Shown piece after piece: positions 9,118 to 17,513 of a stretch of 57,664 nucleotides of DNA. How positions within the stretch are numbered: position 1 is the first letter of the stretch; the number at the start of each line of letters is the position of its first letter. Origin of the DNA: JAAYSA01 sp035367155 (GTDB taxonomy: Bacteria; Bacillota_I; Bacilli_A; RFN20; CAG-826); NCBI GenBank assembly GCA_035367155.1, contig DAOSJI010000005.1, positions 1-57,664 on the forward strand. The letters run 5' to 3'. A program made the translations under genes and the position numbers. The notes beneath the pieces were generated by a model. That model was not told the origin of the DNA and ran no database searches. It saw nothing but the letters and a program-made list of their open reading frames with translations.

Positions 9118-9170
9118 CGAAAACGATAATTTGAACTTTATTAAAAGCTATTTTTTAGTAGTTTTCGTTG
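9115..9170. repeat. Inverted repeat at the suf promoter (possible operator)
   Basis: CAACGAAAAC (9115-9124) and its perfect complement GTTTTCGTTG (9161-9170) are separated by 36 bases. One arm overlaps the predicted suf -35 box. The arms could form two operator half-sites or bind a looping repressor. The regulator is unknown, and no obvious Fe-S sensor gene is adjacent. Confidence 0.5.
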
Positions 9171-9219
9171 TTAAAAATAATAATTTTTAAAATCATTACG
9201 AAATTTAGAAATATTCTAG

Positions 9220-9248
9220 TTGAATTAAACATTATAAAAAGATAGAAT
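9220..9248 (+). promoter_or_regulatory. Promoter of the lipoprotein pair
   Basis: TTGAAT (9220-9225), a 17-base spacer and TAGAAT (9243-9248), followed by an AGAGGAGGAAAA ribosome site before the ATG at 9285. It diverges from the suf promoter. Confidence 0.6.
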
Positions 9249-9284
9249 AAATAAGCATATTTATTAGAGGAGGAAAACTAGGAT

Positions 9285-11063
9285 ATGAAGAAACGCTCAA
9301 TAACCATTGCTCTTACTGCGTTTGCTAGTCTAGCTGCTTTAGCTGGTTGTAGTAAGCCTGTAACTCCTAAGGATGGTTACTTGTTATCGATGTCCGGTAA
9401 AGATGGTGAAACTGTTTCAATCTCAGCTGAAGAGTTTTTTAACAAATATTTAAAAACCAAAGCCGGAATCAAAGGTTACTATGATGCGCTCTATGAAGTC
9501 GTTGTCCGCGAACTTTTTGAAAGCAAATTAGTAACAAAACGCGCTGAACTTTATGAAGAAGCGAAGCAAAAAGTCGCCAGCGCTAAAGAAGATGCCAAGA
9601 AAAATGCCACCGCAGATTCAAATTATGATAAAGAATTTCAAAAAGTTCTTGATGATAATGGCGTCGAAAATGAAGATGAACTATTAGAAAAATTCGCTTA
9701 CGATTTAATGAAGGTTGAAGTTAAGGATCAATTTTATGATGCCGGTCAAACTTCATGGGCTCCAAACACTTGGAAAGAACTTGTAGTTGGTGAACGTGAT
9801 GAAAACGGAAACTTAATTGTTGATGATAACGGAAAGCCAGTCTATGAAGGTTATTTAAACGCTATGATTCCTTATCATGTACGTCACCTATTAGTAAAGG
9901 TTGATGCTGGAAACAAAACGTATTACAACGGTGCCATCCGTAAGGAACAAGCAACCAAATTAGGCGGGGTCGTTAAAGCTTTAGCAGAAAGACCTTATTA
10001 TGACACCTTTGGTAAAATTACCAAATCACTTACTGATGATGACAACACTAGAGAAGTCTTTGGTGAATTCGATCCAGTGGTACGGACAACACCATTCAAT
10101 CACGAATTCAAACTTGGTATTTACGCATTTGAAGGAATTTATAGTTCTAAAGCTACGCCTGAAGAAAAAGCTAAACTTGAAATTCCGGCACATGCTCAAA
10201 CTGCTCTAGAAGACATTGGTCTAGGTGAAATTCCATATGGTGCAGCTATTCAACTTATGAATGTTGCAGAATATGAAACCGATGTAAATGGTAATAAAGT
10301 TAAGGAAGGCAGCGCACTTCTTTTCCCACGTAACATTTACTTCAACAAATACTTTAATAAACACAATGTTAGTGTTATTACACCAAACGATACCAATCCA
10401 GCAGATGAAGTCGGTACAGTTAATGATACTTATGCTGCTCTTCCAGGCTTCCGTGAAGTTCCTGAACTTGGTGGTAAGAAAGTTTTAACTGACGAAAAAG
10501 GTAATGTTATCTTGGTCGTTCGTGCTGGTACTAGTGGCTCTTATGAAGGAGTTCACTTTATCGTCATTGAAAGAAGCCCGTTATTTGAAGAAGTTAATGG
10601 TGTAACTCTTGAAAATTACTACACGATTGAAACACCTGAAAGCAAAAATTATCCAAAAGATGAAGATGGTAATCCACTTGATACTTATGTCAACGCCATT
10701 ACCACTGATGCTAAAGGTTATAAAGATCGTTCGCGTAAAATTAAAGATGGCATTAAATCATTTGATACTCGTATCGATGACCGTATTTTTGCAAAGTTAG
10801 TCAAACTACTTAATGTTAAGATTCATGATCAAGAACTTAAGAAAAACCTTGACGAATATCTTGCAAATGAACTTGCAATTGCAGAATATGATGCCGACTT
10901 AAAAATGCTCTCTGCTTGGGAAGAATGGATTAATCTCCTTGCAGTCCAAGCCGAAAACCGCACTCCTGCTCGTTTAGTTGATGAAGCTTGTGCAATTGCC
11001 TTTAGAGAAGCAGGCACTGCCCCTGAATATGAAGAAGGAGGTCTATGTGATAAATATGTCTAA
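9285..11063 (+). CDS. PrsA/SurA-like foldase lipoprotein
   Basis: A 592-aa secreted lipoprotein. The signal peptide ends in the lipobox LAALAGCSK with the acylated Cys near residue 22. Next comes a helical chaperone-like region, then a segment resembling a parvulin (PpiC) start: IPYHVRHLLVKVDAG around residue 200. This is the placement seen in PrsA/SurA folding factors. The parvulin domain is divergent and carries insertions, so isomerase activity is uncertain. It would act outside the membrane on exported proteins. The following gene overlaps and has a similar design. Codon use is visibly richer in C-ending codons than most neighbours, which may reflect high expression. Confidence 0.75.
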   Translation: MKKRSITIALTAFASLAALAGCSKPVTPKDGYLLSMSGKDGETVSISAEEFFNKYLKTKAGIKGYYDALYEVVVRELFESKLVTKRAELYEEAKQKVASAKEDAKKNATADSNYDKEFQKVLDDNGVENEDELLEKFAYDLMKVEVKDQFYDAGQTSWAPNTWKELVVGERDENGNLIVDDNGKPVYEGYLNAMIPYHVRHLLVKVDAGNKTYYNGAIRKEQATKLGGVVKALAERPYYDTFGKITKSLTDDDNTREVFGEFDPVVRTTPFNHEFKLGIYAFEGIYSSKATPEEKAKLEIPAHAQTALEDIGLGEIPYGAAIQLMNVAEYETDVNGNKVKEGSALLFPRNIYFNKYFNKHNVSVITPNDTNPADEVGTVNDTYAALPGFREVPELGGKKVLTDEKGNVILVVRAGTSGSYEGVHFIVIERSPLFEEVNGVTLENYYTIETPESKNYPKDEDGNPLDTYVNAITTDAKGYKDRSRKIKDGIKSFDTRIDDRIFAKLVKLLNVKIHDQELKKNLDEYLANELAIAEYDADLKMLSAWEEWINLLAVQAENRTPARLVDEACAIAFREAGTAPEYEEGGLCDKYV

Positions 11064-12657
11064 GAAAAGTATTAAAGGCCTTATTAGCGTTCTAGCTCTT
11101 TCATTCCTATTAGCAGGTTGTAAAGAAATTAACGCAACTCCAGGCAATTACAATGATCCCCTAGCAGATGAATTAAGCCATACAATCAACAATACACTTG
11201 CTAATATTTACGATAAATATAAAGAAAGTGGCGCAAGCAAAACACAACTTGTTGATGACTTACTCTTTGCAATCGCCGAAAACCAATTTGGCGCTTATAA
11301 AGATCTAGCTGCTGATTCAACCATTAAAGAAAAAGTTGATACACGCGCACTTGAAAAACTATATAAAAAGATGAATGTTTCAAGTTATGATGTAACCACA
11401 GGCGAAAAACTAGGAAACTTTGATGAACACAAATTTGCTCTTAAAGCCGTCTATGGTGAAGGCCACCATTTAGTAAATGAAGAAGGAACACCAGTCGAAG
11501 TAAACGATTTAGGTTCTCTTACTTTCTTTGATACCGGTGTCTTCTTACCTCATATCAATGAAGAAAACTTTACAGAAGAAACTCACGAATTAGTCCATAT
11601 CGCATACTACACTGACTATTTAACAGATGCTTTCTTAGATGAAACATACCGTGAACTTCTTGTTGAAGATTATTTATTAAGTGAACAAAGTGCAACCTTA
11701 GGTCGTAACTATGCCCGTAAGGTTACCTATGTTTCAATTAATGAAAACTCACGTTATCCTGATGCTGTCCGTCGTTTATTTAACGTCTTTATTGATGACA
11801 ACATCCTTGGTAACGAAGGTCCTGCAAACCTTGAAATCCTTGCTAGCGCCTGGCGTGGTATTAAGGAAAACTTCAATGATAATGAAGCTAGTCTCCTCCA
11901 AAAAGCTGGTTTAATTATCCAAGAAGATGATCCTAGTACCCCAGACGTCGATGAAGGCGAATATCAAACTTTATACGGTGAAATTTTAAGCGACTTTAAC
12001 AAAATTAAAGACGATCCAAAAACAACCGATAAGACCATTGAAAACGACTTCACCAATAATGGAACTCGTCCTGCTATTCAAGGCTTAGAAGAAAAGGTTC
12101 GCAAAGTTGCCAAAACCGACTTAACAAAAGACGGTTGGGCAATTAAAAATGGTGGTTTAACTGAACTACCAGAAAAGATTCGTACCCGTGTCTTTAATAT
12201 CGGTACTTCTAACGGTGTTGATCTTGTTCAAGATGATCAAGGCGTCCTTGCTGATGCTGGTAAAATTGATCCAGAAATTAGTTCAACCGTTAATACCTTT
12301 GTTCGTAATATTAATGGAACCTACTACTTAGTTCCAAAACAATACGAAAAGAATGATAACCGCAACTTCTTATTCTATGAAGGAAGTGCCTACTACATTA
12401 TTCAAGTTGAAGAAGCTGTTAATACGAGCAAACTTACTGAAGGAAACGTTCGCGAATATTCAAAACTCGGCAAAACTGAAGATGAAATCGCTGAAATCAA
12501 GGATGAAATCGTCCGTAGATTAGGTGCTCTAGATTCAAACCGTACTGCCGCAATTCAACACTTCATCAAAAAAGCGGATCTCAAATTCCACGATGATGCA
12601 GTCAAAGAATACTTCTACGAAAAATTCCCAGAAATTTTCGACGAAGATAAAAAATAA
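11047..12657 (+). CDS. Second lipoprotein, divergent PrsA-like
   Basis: A lipoprotein of about 536 aa with lipobox SFLLAGCKE. I chose the GTG at 11047 because it lies five bases after GGAGG. The ATG at 11056 in the same frame has a 14-base spacing and is possible. The start overlaps the end of the preceding lipoprotein. It shares that protein's plan: a helical N-terminal half, a segment TEETHELVHIAYYTDYL at the position of a parvulin core, and an acidic C-terminus. It is probably a paralogous, possibly non-catalytic foldase acting at the membrane surface. A strong terminator follows. Confidence 0.65.
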   Translation: MINMSKKSIKGLISVLALSFLLAGCKEINATPGNYNDPLADELSHTINNTLANIYDKYKESGASKTQLVDDLLFAIAENQFGAYKDLAADSTIKEKVDTRALEKLYKKMNVSSYDVTTGEKLGNFDEHKFALKAVYGEGHHLVNEEGTPVEVNDLGSLTFFDTGVFLPHINEENFTEETHELVHIAYYTDYLTDAFLDETYRELLVEDYLLSEQSATLGRNYARKVTYVSINENSRYPDAVRRLFNVFIDDNILGNEGPANLEILASAWRGIKENFNDNEASLLQKAGLIIQEDDPSTPDVDEGEYQTLYGEILSDFNKIKDDPKTTDKTIENDFTNNGTRPAIQGLEEKVRKVAKTDLTKDGWAIKNGGLTELPEKIRTRVFNIGTSNGVDLVQDDQGVLADAGKIDPEISSTVNTFVRNINGTYYLVPKQYEKNDNRNFLFYEGSAYYIIQVEEAVNTSKLTEGNVREYSKLGKTEDEIAEIKDEIVRRLGALDSNRTAAIQHFIKKADLKFHDDAVKEYFYEKFPEIFDEDKK

Positions 12658-12682
12658 TATCTTCTTATCCTTCTAAATATAT

Positions 12683-12710
12683 AAAGAGGCTCAGTCGAGC
12701 CTCTTTTCTA
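12683..12710 (+). terminator. Intrinsic terminator of the lipoprotein operon
   Basis: Perfect 10-bp stem AAAGAGGCTC / GAGCCTCTTT with a four-base loop, ending in a T run, 25 bases after the lipoprotein stop. Confidence 0.9.
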
Positions 12711-12745
12711 ATTTTCGCTTATAATATACATATGGAGGTCTAAAT

Positions 12746-13159
12746 ATGAAAGATTGTGTATTTTGTAAAATTGCAAGTGGCGAACTCCCATCAACGAAAG
12801 TATATGAAGATGATGATGTTATAGCCATTTTAGACATTAATCCTGCGACACGCGGTCATACACTTGTTATGCCTAAAGTGCATTATGATAATTTCTTATC
12901 AACTCCTAGAGAGATTCTAACTAAAGTTATGATCGTTGCTCAAAGGCTAGGTCAAATTGCTATGAAGCAACTACATGCTCGTGGAGTTAATATCTTAACA
13001 AACTGCTATCCTGTGGCAGGACAAAGTGTTCTTCATTTTCATGTCCATGTAATTCCTCGTTATGATACAACGGATGGACTTCAAATTTCAATGAAAGATA
13101 TGAGTGAAGAAAAACTTAACTTACCTACAATCGCAAAAGAAATTACTAAAGGAATGTAG
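12746..13159 (+). CDS. HIT-family nucleotide phosphoramidase (HinT-like)
   Basis: A 137-aa histidine-triad hydrolase acting on nucleoside phosphoramidates or AMP-lysine type substrates in the cytosol. It begins with the CVFCKI zinc-type pair, has the GHTLVMPK strand, and ends with the catalytic triad LHFHVHVIPRY (HxHxH). A GGAGG ribosome site lies seven bases before the ATG. It is a monocistronic gene between two terminators and ends in TAG, which shows that TAG is a normal stop here. Confidence 0.95.
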   Translation: MKDCVFCKIASGELPSTKVYEDDDVIAILDINPATRGHTLVMPKVHYDNFLSTPREILTKVMIVAQRLGQIAMKQLHARGVNILTNCYPVAGQSVLHFHVHVIPRYDTTDGLQISMKDMSEEKLNLPTIAKEITKGM

Positions 13160-13165
13160 AGTGTT

Positions 13166-13199
13166 TAAAAAGTTCGCTGAGCTCAGCGAACTTTTTTTA
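13166..13199. terminator. Bidirectional terminator between hinT and yhaM
   Basis: A long palindrome AGTTCGCTGAGCTCAGCGAACT flanked by A and T runs on opposite sides. It can serve both the plus-strand HIT gene and the minus-strand yhaM operon, whose last stop codon it touches. Confidence 0.92.
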
Positions 13200-14135
13200 T
13201 TTTCTTTTTAACGGTTTATATAAGCTTATATTATCAAGAGCCCAAATTCGATCAGTAAATTCACCTTCTTCGGTAATTTCAAGGGCTTTATCAATGATTT
13301 TAAGTTTACTGTCTAGATTATCAATCAAACTAAGAATAAATGCTTCTTTTGTCATTGGAACTACAGGAGAACCAAATTCCATTTTTCCGTGATGGCTTAA
13401 TACAAGATGACTAAGTAGAACTGGAACTTCACTTGTTATCTTTAGTTCTTCCGCAGCCTTAAAAATTTCTGCACTACCTAACGAAATATGTCCTACTAAA
13501 CGCCCTTCAACAGTATAACGCGTTACAACAGGACCGCTCAATTCAATTGTTTTACCTAAATCATGAAGGAGAATGCCTCCTACCAAGATATCTCGATCAA
13601 TATCTTGATAATGAGAAAATAATAAGTCTGCAATTTTAACCATTGAAAGAGTATGTTCTAATAAACCACCTAAATATTCATGATGATTTCTTGTCGCGGC
13701 AGGATAATGAATAAATTCATCATAATATTTGTTAACAAGGTGAGTAACTATAGCGCTAACTTCCTTATCCTTAATTGATTTAAGAACTTTTATAAGTTCT
13801 TTTTCTAAATCTTCAATGGCGATTTCTGAACTCATTACAAAATTAGCAAGATCAACATTAGAAGGATCAACTAACTTGTGTTCAATTATTTTTAATTGTA
13901 ATGAGCCTCGATAATCTAGGACATCTGCAACTAACTCAACAATATTACCTGGAACAAGATTTTCTTCATCATAAGGAGTTGCATCCCATAATTTTGCTTC
14001 AATTTGACCCGTATTATCTTGAAGTAAAATATTTAAATATAAATTACCGTTATTAGTAACACCTTTAGTTGCATTAATAACAAGGAGTTTTTCATAAATA
14101 CGAATTCCTGGATTTAAGTCTTTAATTTTAATCAT
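13197..14135 (-). CDS. yhaM: 3'-5' exoribonuclease YhaM
   Basis: RNA-trimming exonuclease with an N-terminal OB fold and a C-terminal HD phosphohydrolase domain. The ATG at 14135 has GGAG seven bases upstream and overlaps the recX end, giving 312 aa, the usual YhaM size. The OB fold spans about residues 1-90 (DNTGQIEAKLWDA is the conserved strand). The HD domain shows LLEHTLSMV, LLHDLGKT and the later SHHG motif for metal binding. It acts in cytoplasmic RNA turnover. Confidence 0.94.
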   Translation of the reverse strand: MIKIKDLNPGIRIYEKLLVINATKGVTNNGNLYLNILLQDNTGQIEAKLWDATPYDEENLVPGNIVELVADVLDYRGSLQLKIIEHKLVDPSNVDLANFVMSSEIAIEDLEKELIKVLKSIKDKEVSAIVTHLVNKYYDEFIHYPAATRNHHEYLGGLLEHTLSMVKIADLLFSHYQDIDRDILVGGILLHDLGKTIELSGPVVTRYTVEGRLVGHISLGSAEIFKAAEELKITSEVPVLLSHLVLSHHGKMEFGSPVVPMTKEAFILSLIDNLDSKLKIIDKALEITEEGEFTDRIWALDNISLYKPLKRK

Positions 14136-14895
14136 GTATATTCTCCATTTCTTTTTCAATATCATTATAATTATACCCTTTATTCATTAGTTTTTTAAAA
14201 ACTAATTTACGGCTTTTTTCATTAGTTGTATTTTTTGATGCTATGTTTATTAAATTTTTAATTTCATTTCGTAGATTTTCTTTTTTAACTGGTGGAATCT
14301 CTAGTTCATCTAATGCTCTTATAACGATATTTGTGTCAAACCCTTTTCTTTTTAAATAAGCAACCAATTTTATTTTTAAAGGGTTACCGCCTAATTGTGA
14401 TAAATCTTTCATTTTGTTATATGCTACTTTTTTTGCTTTATCAATTTCTCTTTCATCATTATTTAATTTATTTTTAAAGTCTTCTTTATTTAACCCCTTT
14501 TTAAAAAGACGGCATTTTATATTTTTATTGCTATAGTTTTGATTGTTCCATTTTTCTATCAATCTATTAAGTAAACTTTCGTCATCCAAATAATGAAGTT
14601 CTTCTAACCTTTTAATAACAAAAAAAACAATTTCTTTATCATATTGTTTCTTAACTATCTTTTGTTTTACCTCATTTTTGAAATAATCACGTCTTTTTAG
14701 TAGAGTTATTGCGTAATTAAAGACTTCTATTTTCTTTTCAAATTTTCTTATTTCTTTAAGAAGGTCTTCACTAATAAAAAAACCTTCTTTAAGAAAGTGG
14801 TAACTTAGTGTCTCTACTGGAAGGGTTAAGGTTTGATTGTTGTCTAGCGATATTATTACTTTATTTTTTACTAATCGAATGTTTGTAATAATCAT
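14128..14895 (-). CDS. recX: RecX-family RecA regulator
   Basis: A 255-aa all-helical protein with the RecX layout: three-helix repeats around residues 60-250 such as DYFKNEVKQKIVKK, VIKRLEELHYLDDESL and a C-terminal KLMNKGYNYNDIEKEME repeat. RecX proteins modulate RecA filament growth. The ATG at 14895 shares its A with the upstream stop codon. The TTG two codons upstream is rejected. There is no strong ribosome site, so translation probably couples to the upstream glycosyltransferase. recA is not in this window. Confidence 0.85.
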   Translation of the reverse strand: MIITNIRLVKNKVIISLDNNQTLTLPVETLSYHFLKEGFFISEDLLKEIRKFEKKIEVFNYAITLLKRRDYFKNEVKQKIVKKQYDKEIVFFVIKRLEELHYLDDESLLNRLIEKWNNQNYSNKNIKCRLFKKGLNKEDFKNKLNNDEREIDKAKKVAYNKMKDLSQLGGNPLKIKLVAYLKRKGFDTNIVIRALDELEIPPVKKENLRNEIKNLINIASKNTTNEKSRKLVFKKLMNKGYNYNDIEKEMENIHD

Positions 14896-16067
14896 TACCA
14901 ACTATTTCGAAGTGCTCGTTCGTATACATGTTCCATTCTTGAGCCAAAGCGTTCAATAGAATATTCGTCTGCTAATTCAAAAGCTGCATCAAGCATTTTC
15001 TCCATTTCTTCATTAGAAAGATTTATTACTTTTTTAACCTTATCACCAAAATCAATTTCTGAATCAAAGAAAAATCCCGTAACACCATCTTTAATAACGT
15101 TAATTAAATTATCATCATAGCAACACAATAATAATTTATACGCCGCCATTGCTTCCATAAATGTTAGACCTTGTGTTTCACTAGTAGAGGCGCTAACAAA
15201 AATATCACCCAAATGATAATAAAGAGCTACCTCATCAGGTGAAACAGGACCTAAAAAGATTACATCTTCGGTAATTTTAAGTTGTAAGGCTAGATCTTTT
15301 AAATCAATTAAAGCTGGACCTCCCCCAACAATAATAAGTTTTGTTTTTCTTGTTTCATCACTTTTTAAATAATTTGCAAAACCTCTAATAACGATATCAA
15401 TACTTTTTTCTTTAGCCACGCGACCAACATAAATTAAATTAAATGTATCTTCAATCCCAAGCTCTTTTTTTATGGATGCAACTTTTTCTAAATCAATATT
15501 TTCCTTTTTAAACCGCGAAAAATCGATCCCAGTAGGAACAACATTTATATAGCGATTTACGCCATACTCTCTCATGGCTTCTTTTGTTTTTGTACTCGGC
15601 GATACAAATTCGTTAGCAAGCTCAGCTTGCCATCTAGACCACCCTTTAACAATTGACTTTGCTAAAGAATCAAAACGACCTTTAGTTGCATAATATGTAT
15701 AATCTTCATACATCGTATGATATGTGTATACATATGGAAGTTTTAGTCTTCTAGCCACAGTTTTTCCAAAAATACCAATACTTGCCTCTGTGTGAACATG
15801 AACTAAATCTAAATTTAATCCCTTTAATATTCTCATTGCTGTCCCATTATATATATTGGCAAGATAGTAGCCATAAAGTTTTTTTAATTCAATTCCAGGA
15901 ATTCTAATAACATCATTTTCAAATGTAACTTTCTTACTAAAAGGATTTGTTGTTACAACAACACAAAAATGACCACGGGCTTGTAAAGCCTTTTGTAAAG
16001 TAGCAGTGGATGTTGCTACGCCATTAATCTCTGGTAAAAAAGTATCAGTAAAAAGTGCTACTCTCAT
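14895..16067 (-). CDS. GT4 glycosyltransferase, probably glycolipid synthesis
   Basis: A 390-aa retaining GT-B enzyme. Its opening FTDTFLPEINGVATS is typical of the group that glucosylates diacylglycerol and related lipids. The C-terminal half has VGRVAKEKSID, GGGPALIDL and the EX7E motif ETQGLTFME that contacts the sugar nucleotide. Its start overlaps the stop of a YbhN-type membrane protein, a pairing that fits glycolipid synthesis and handling at the membrane. Diacylglycerol as acceptor is an inference; phosphatidylinositol or other lipids are alternatives. Confidence 0.82.
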   Translation of the reverse strand: MRVALFTDTFLPEINGVATSTATLQKALQARGHFCVVVTTNPFSKKVTFENDVIRIPGIELKKLYGYYLANIYNGTAMRILKGLNLDLVHVHTEASIGIFGKTVARRLKLPYVYTYHTMYEDYTYYATKGRFDSLAKSIVKGWSRWQAELANEFVSPSTKTKEAMREYGVNRYINVVPTGIDFSRFKKENIDLEKVASIKKELGIEDTFNLIYVGRVAKEKSIDIVIRGFANYLKSDETRKTKLIIVGGGPALIDLKDLALQLKITEDVIFLGPVSPDEVALYYHLGDIFVSASTSETQGLTFMEAMAAYKLLLCCYDDNLINVIKDGVTGFFFDSEIDFGDKVKKVINLSNEEMEKMLDAAFELADEYSIERFGSRMEHVYERALRNSW

Positions 16068-17419
16068 TAATTTTCATCACCTTTTTGCTTTTTTCGTTCT
16101 AATTTTGCAGTCTTTTTAATTCTTCTTCTCGATTTAGAAGCATCAAGTTTACGTTTAATTTCAGTTACTGAAAGTGAACTTGTTGTATATGCAGTATCTG
16201 ATGTAACAGTACGAATTGCAAGTGTTGCGGTTTGAAGATCGGCAAATGTTTGTTGTTGTTCTTCTTCGAGCGTTCTTTCCATAGAGCTGCGATAGAAGGC
16301 TGCAACAAGTCCACCTGCAACAAGCCCAACATAGAAGGTAGAAAGTCGCCAAACAATTTGCACTGCTTTAACGAAGGCGATGTTGTCAGACCCACCTAAA
16401 ATTGGTAAGAACAAACGCTCAAAGAAATATTCAGCAAACCCAGCTGCACCAGGAAGTGGGAACAAACCCGTTACCATTTGTAAAAAGCTATTACTAACAA
16501 CAGTTTGTAAATAAATGGGTTGGGTTGTAAAGCTTGGATCTAACATTACTATTACAAAATAGGGAATTGAATAAAGTAAAAAGAAACGAACTACAAAAAG
16601 AAACATAATTAAAAGTGAAGCAGGAATATTAGATTGTAATCTTCGTAATTCAATACGGAAGTTTTCTGTACTTAGCATTAATTTTTTTCGCTTCTCTTCA
16701 GGGTTTCTAATAAGCTTTAATTTAGCCCCTATATTTACACCAGTATTGATTGTCCAACTATGAATTTTCTTAGAGTATGCAAGAAGAAATAAACCAACAA
16801 TAACAATCGCATTTAATAAATATCCTAAACCAGTAAGAATCCACACAGGAATTTCAACATCTAAAATAACAATTGGCGCCCCACGCATAAAAGTGTTGAA
16901 ATTAAATACAATCGAAACAAAACCAAAAATCATTAAAACTATTTGATACAAAATATAATGCATAACAAGAATAGATGCACCCGTACTTACATCCACGCCT
17001 TGTTTTTTAAATGTAACAGCTTGAGCAAATTGTCCCCCACTTGCTCCAGGTGTGATATTTGAATAAAATTGCCCAATAAAAGCATTAGCAATACCTCGAT
17101 GAAGTTTATATGTAGTTGTATATAACCTTGCAAAAATAAACAAGATCAATCCATCAACTGCGAAATATAACAAAATAAAACCAATGATAAGAGCAATAAA
17201 ACGATAATCAGCATTAGGACTAGTTAAAGCTGCTAAAACTTTTTCATGCGAATCTTTTAATGTAAGCCAAGCATACAAAGTTGTTATTAATAAAATAATA
17301 ACAATGTTTAAAAAATACTTAAGCGTACGATTCATTTTTTTACGCTCTTTCTTTTTAGGAACTTGTTCTAGCTCTACTTGAGTTTCAATAATATCCTTTT
17401 GTTCATCCAAATTATTCAT
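16067..17419 (-). CDS. YbhN/UPF0104-family multi-pass membrane protein
   Basis: A 450-aa membrane protein with about eight hydrophobic helices between residues 30 and 375 and charged, lysine-rich cytosolic tails. FYSNITPGASGGQFAQA and FPLPGAAGFAEYFF match the conserved segments of the LPG-synthase-like transmembrane family (YbhN/AglD), members of which are thought to move or modify lipids. It heads the operon with the GT4, recX and yhaM. It lacks the soluble aminoacyl-transferase domain of MprF, so it is not a full lysyl-phosphatidylglycerol synthase. Confidence 0.82.
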   Translation of the reverse strand: MNNLDEQKDIIETQVELEQVPKKKERKKMNRTLKYFLNIVIILLITTLYAWLTLKDSHEKVLAALTSPNADYRFIALIIGFILLYFAVDGLILFIFARLYTTTYKLHRGIANAFIGQFYSNITPGASGGQFAQAVTFKKQGVDVSTGASILVMHYILYQIVLMIFGFVSIVFNFNTFMRGAPIVILDVEIPVWILTGLGYLLNAIVIVGLFLLAYSKKIHSWTINTGVNIGAKLKLIRNPEEKRKKLMLSTENFRIELRRLQSNIPASLLIMFLFVVRFFLLYSIPYFVIVMLDPSFTTQPIYLQTVVSNSFLQMVTGLFPLPGAAGFAEYFFERLFLPILGGSDNIAFVKAVQIVWRLSTFYVGLVAGGLVAAFYRSSMERTLEEEQQQTFADLQTATLAIRTVTSDTAYTTSSLSVTEIKRKLDASKSRRRIKKTAKLERKKQKGDEN

Positions 17420-17462
17420 AAAATTAGTATATCATAATTAAAACTCAAAAGAGTTTTCAAAT

Positions 17463-17501
17463 AAAAAACAAATCTAAAATTGAAAATTATCAAATTTAGA
17501 T
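17463..17501 (-). terminator. Intrinsic terminator of the GH3 operon
   Basis: Imperfect inverted repeat ATCTAAATTTGATAA / complement (17472-17501), followed on the minus strand by a T run. It lies just after the GH3 stop at 17514. Confidence 0.65.
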
Positions 17502-17513
17502 GCGTTTTTGTCG

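Noticed and set aside
10978..11046. Earlier start for the second lipoprotein
   Set aside because: It would put 23 unrelated residues before the signal peptide and lies within the end of the first lipoprotein gene.
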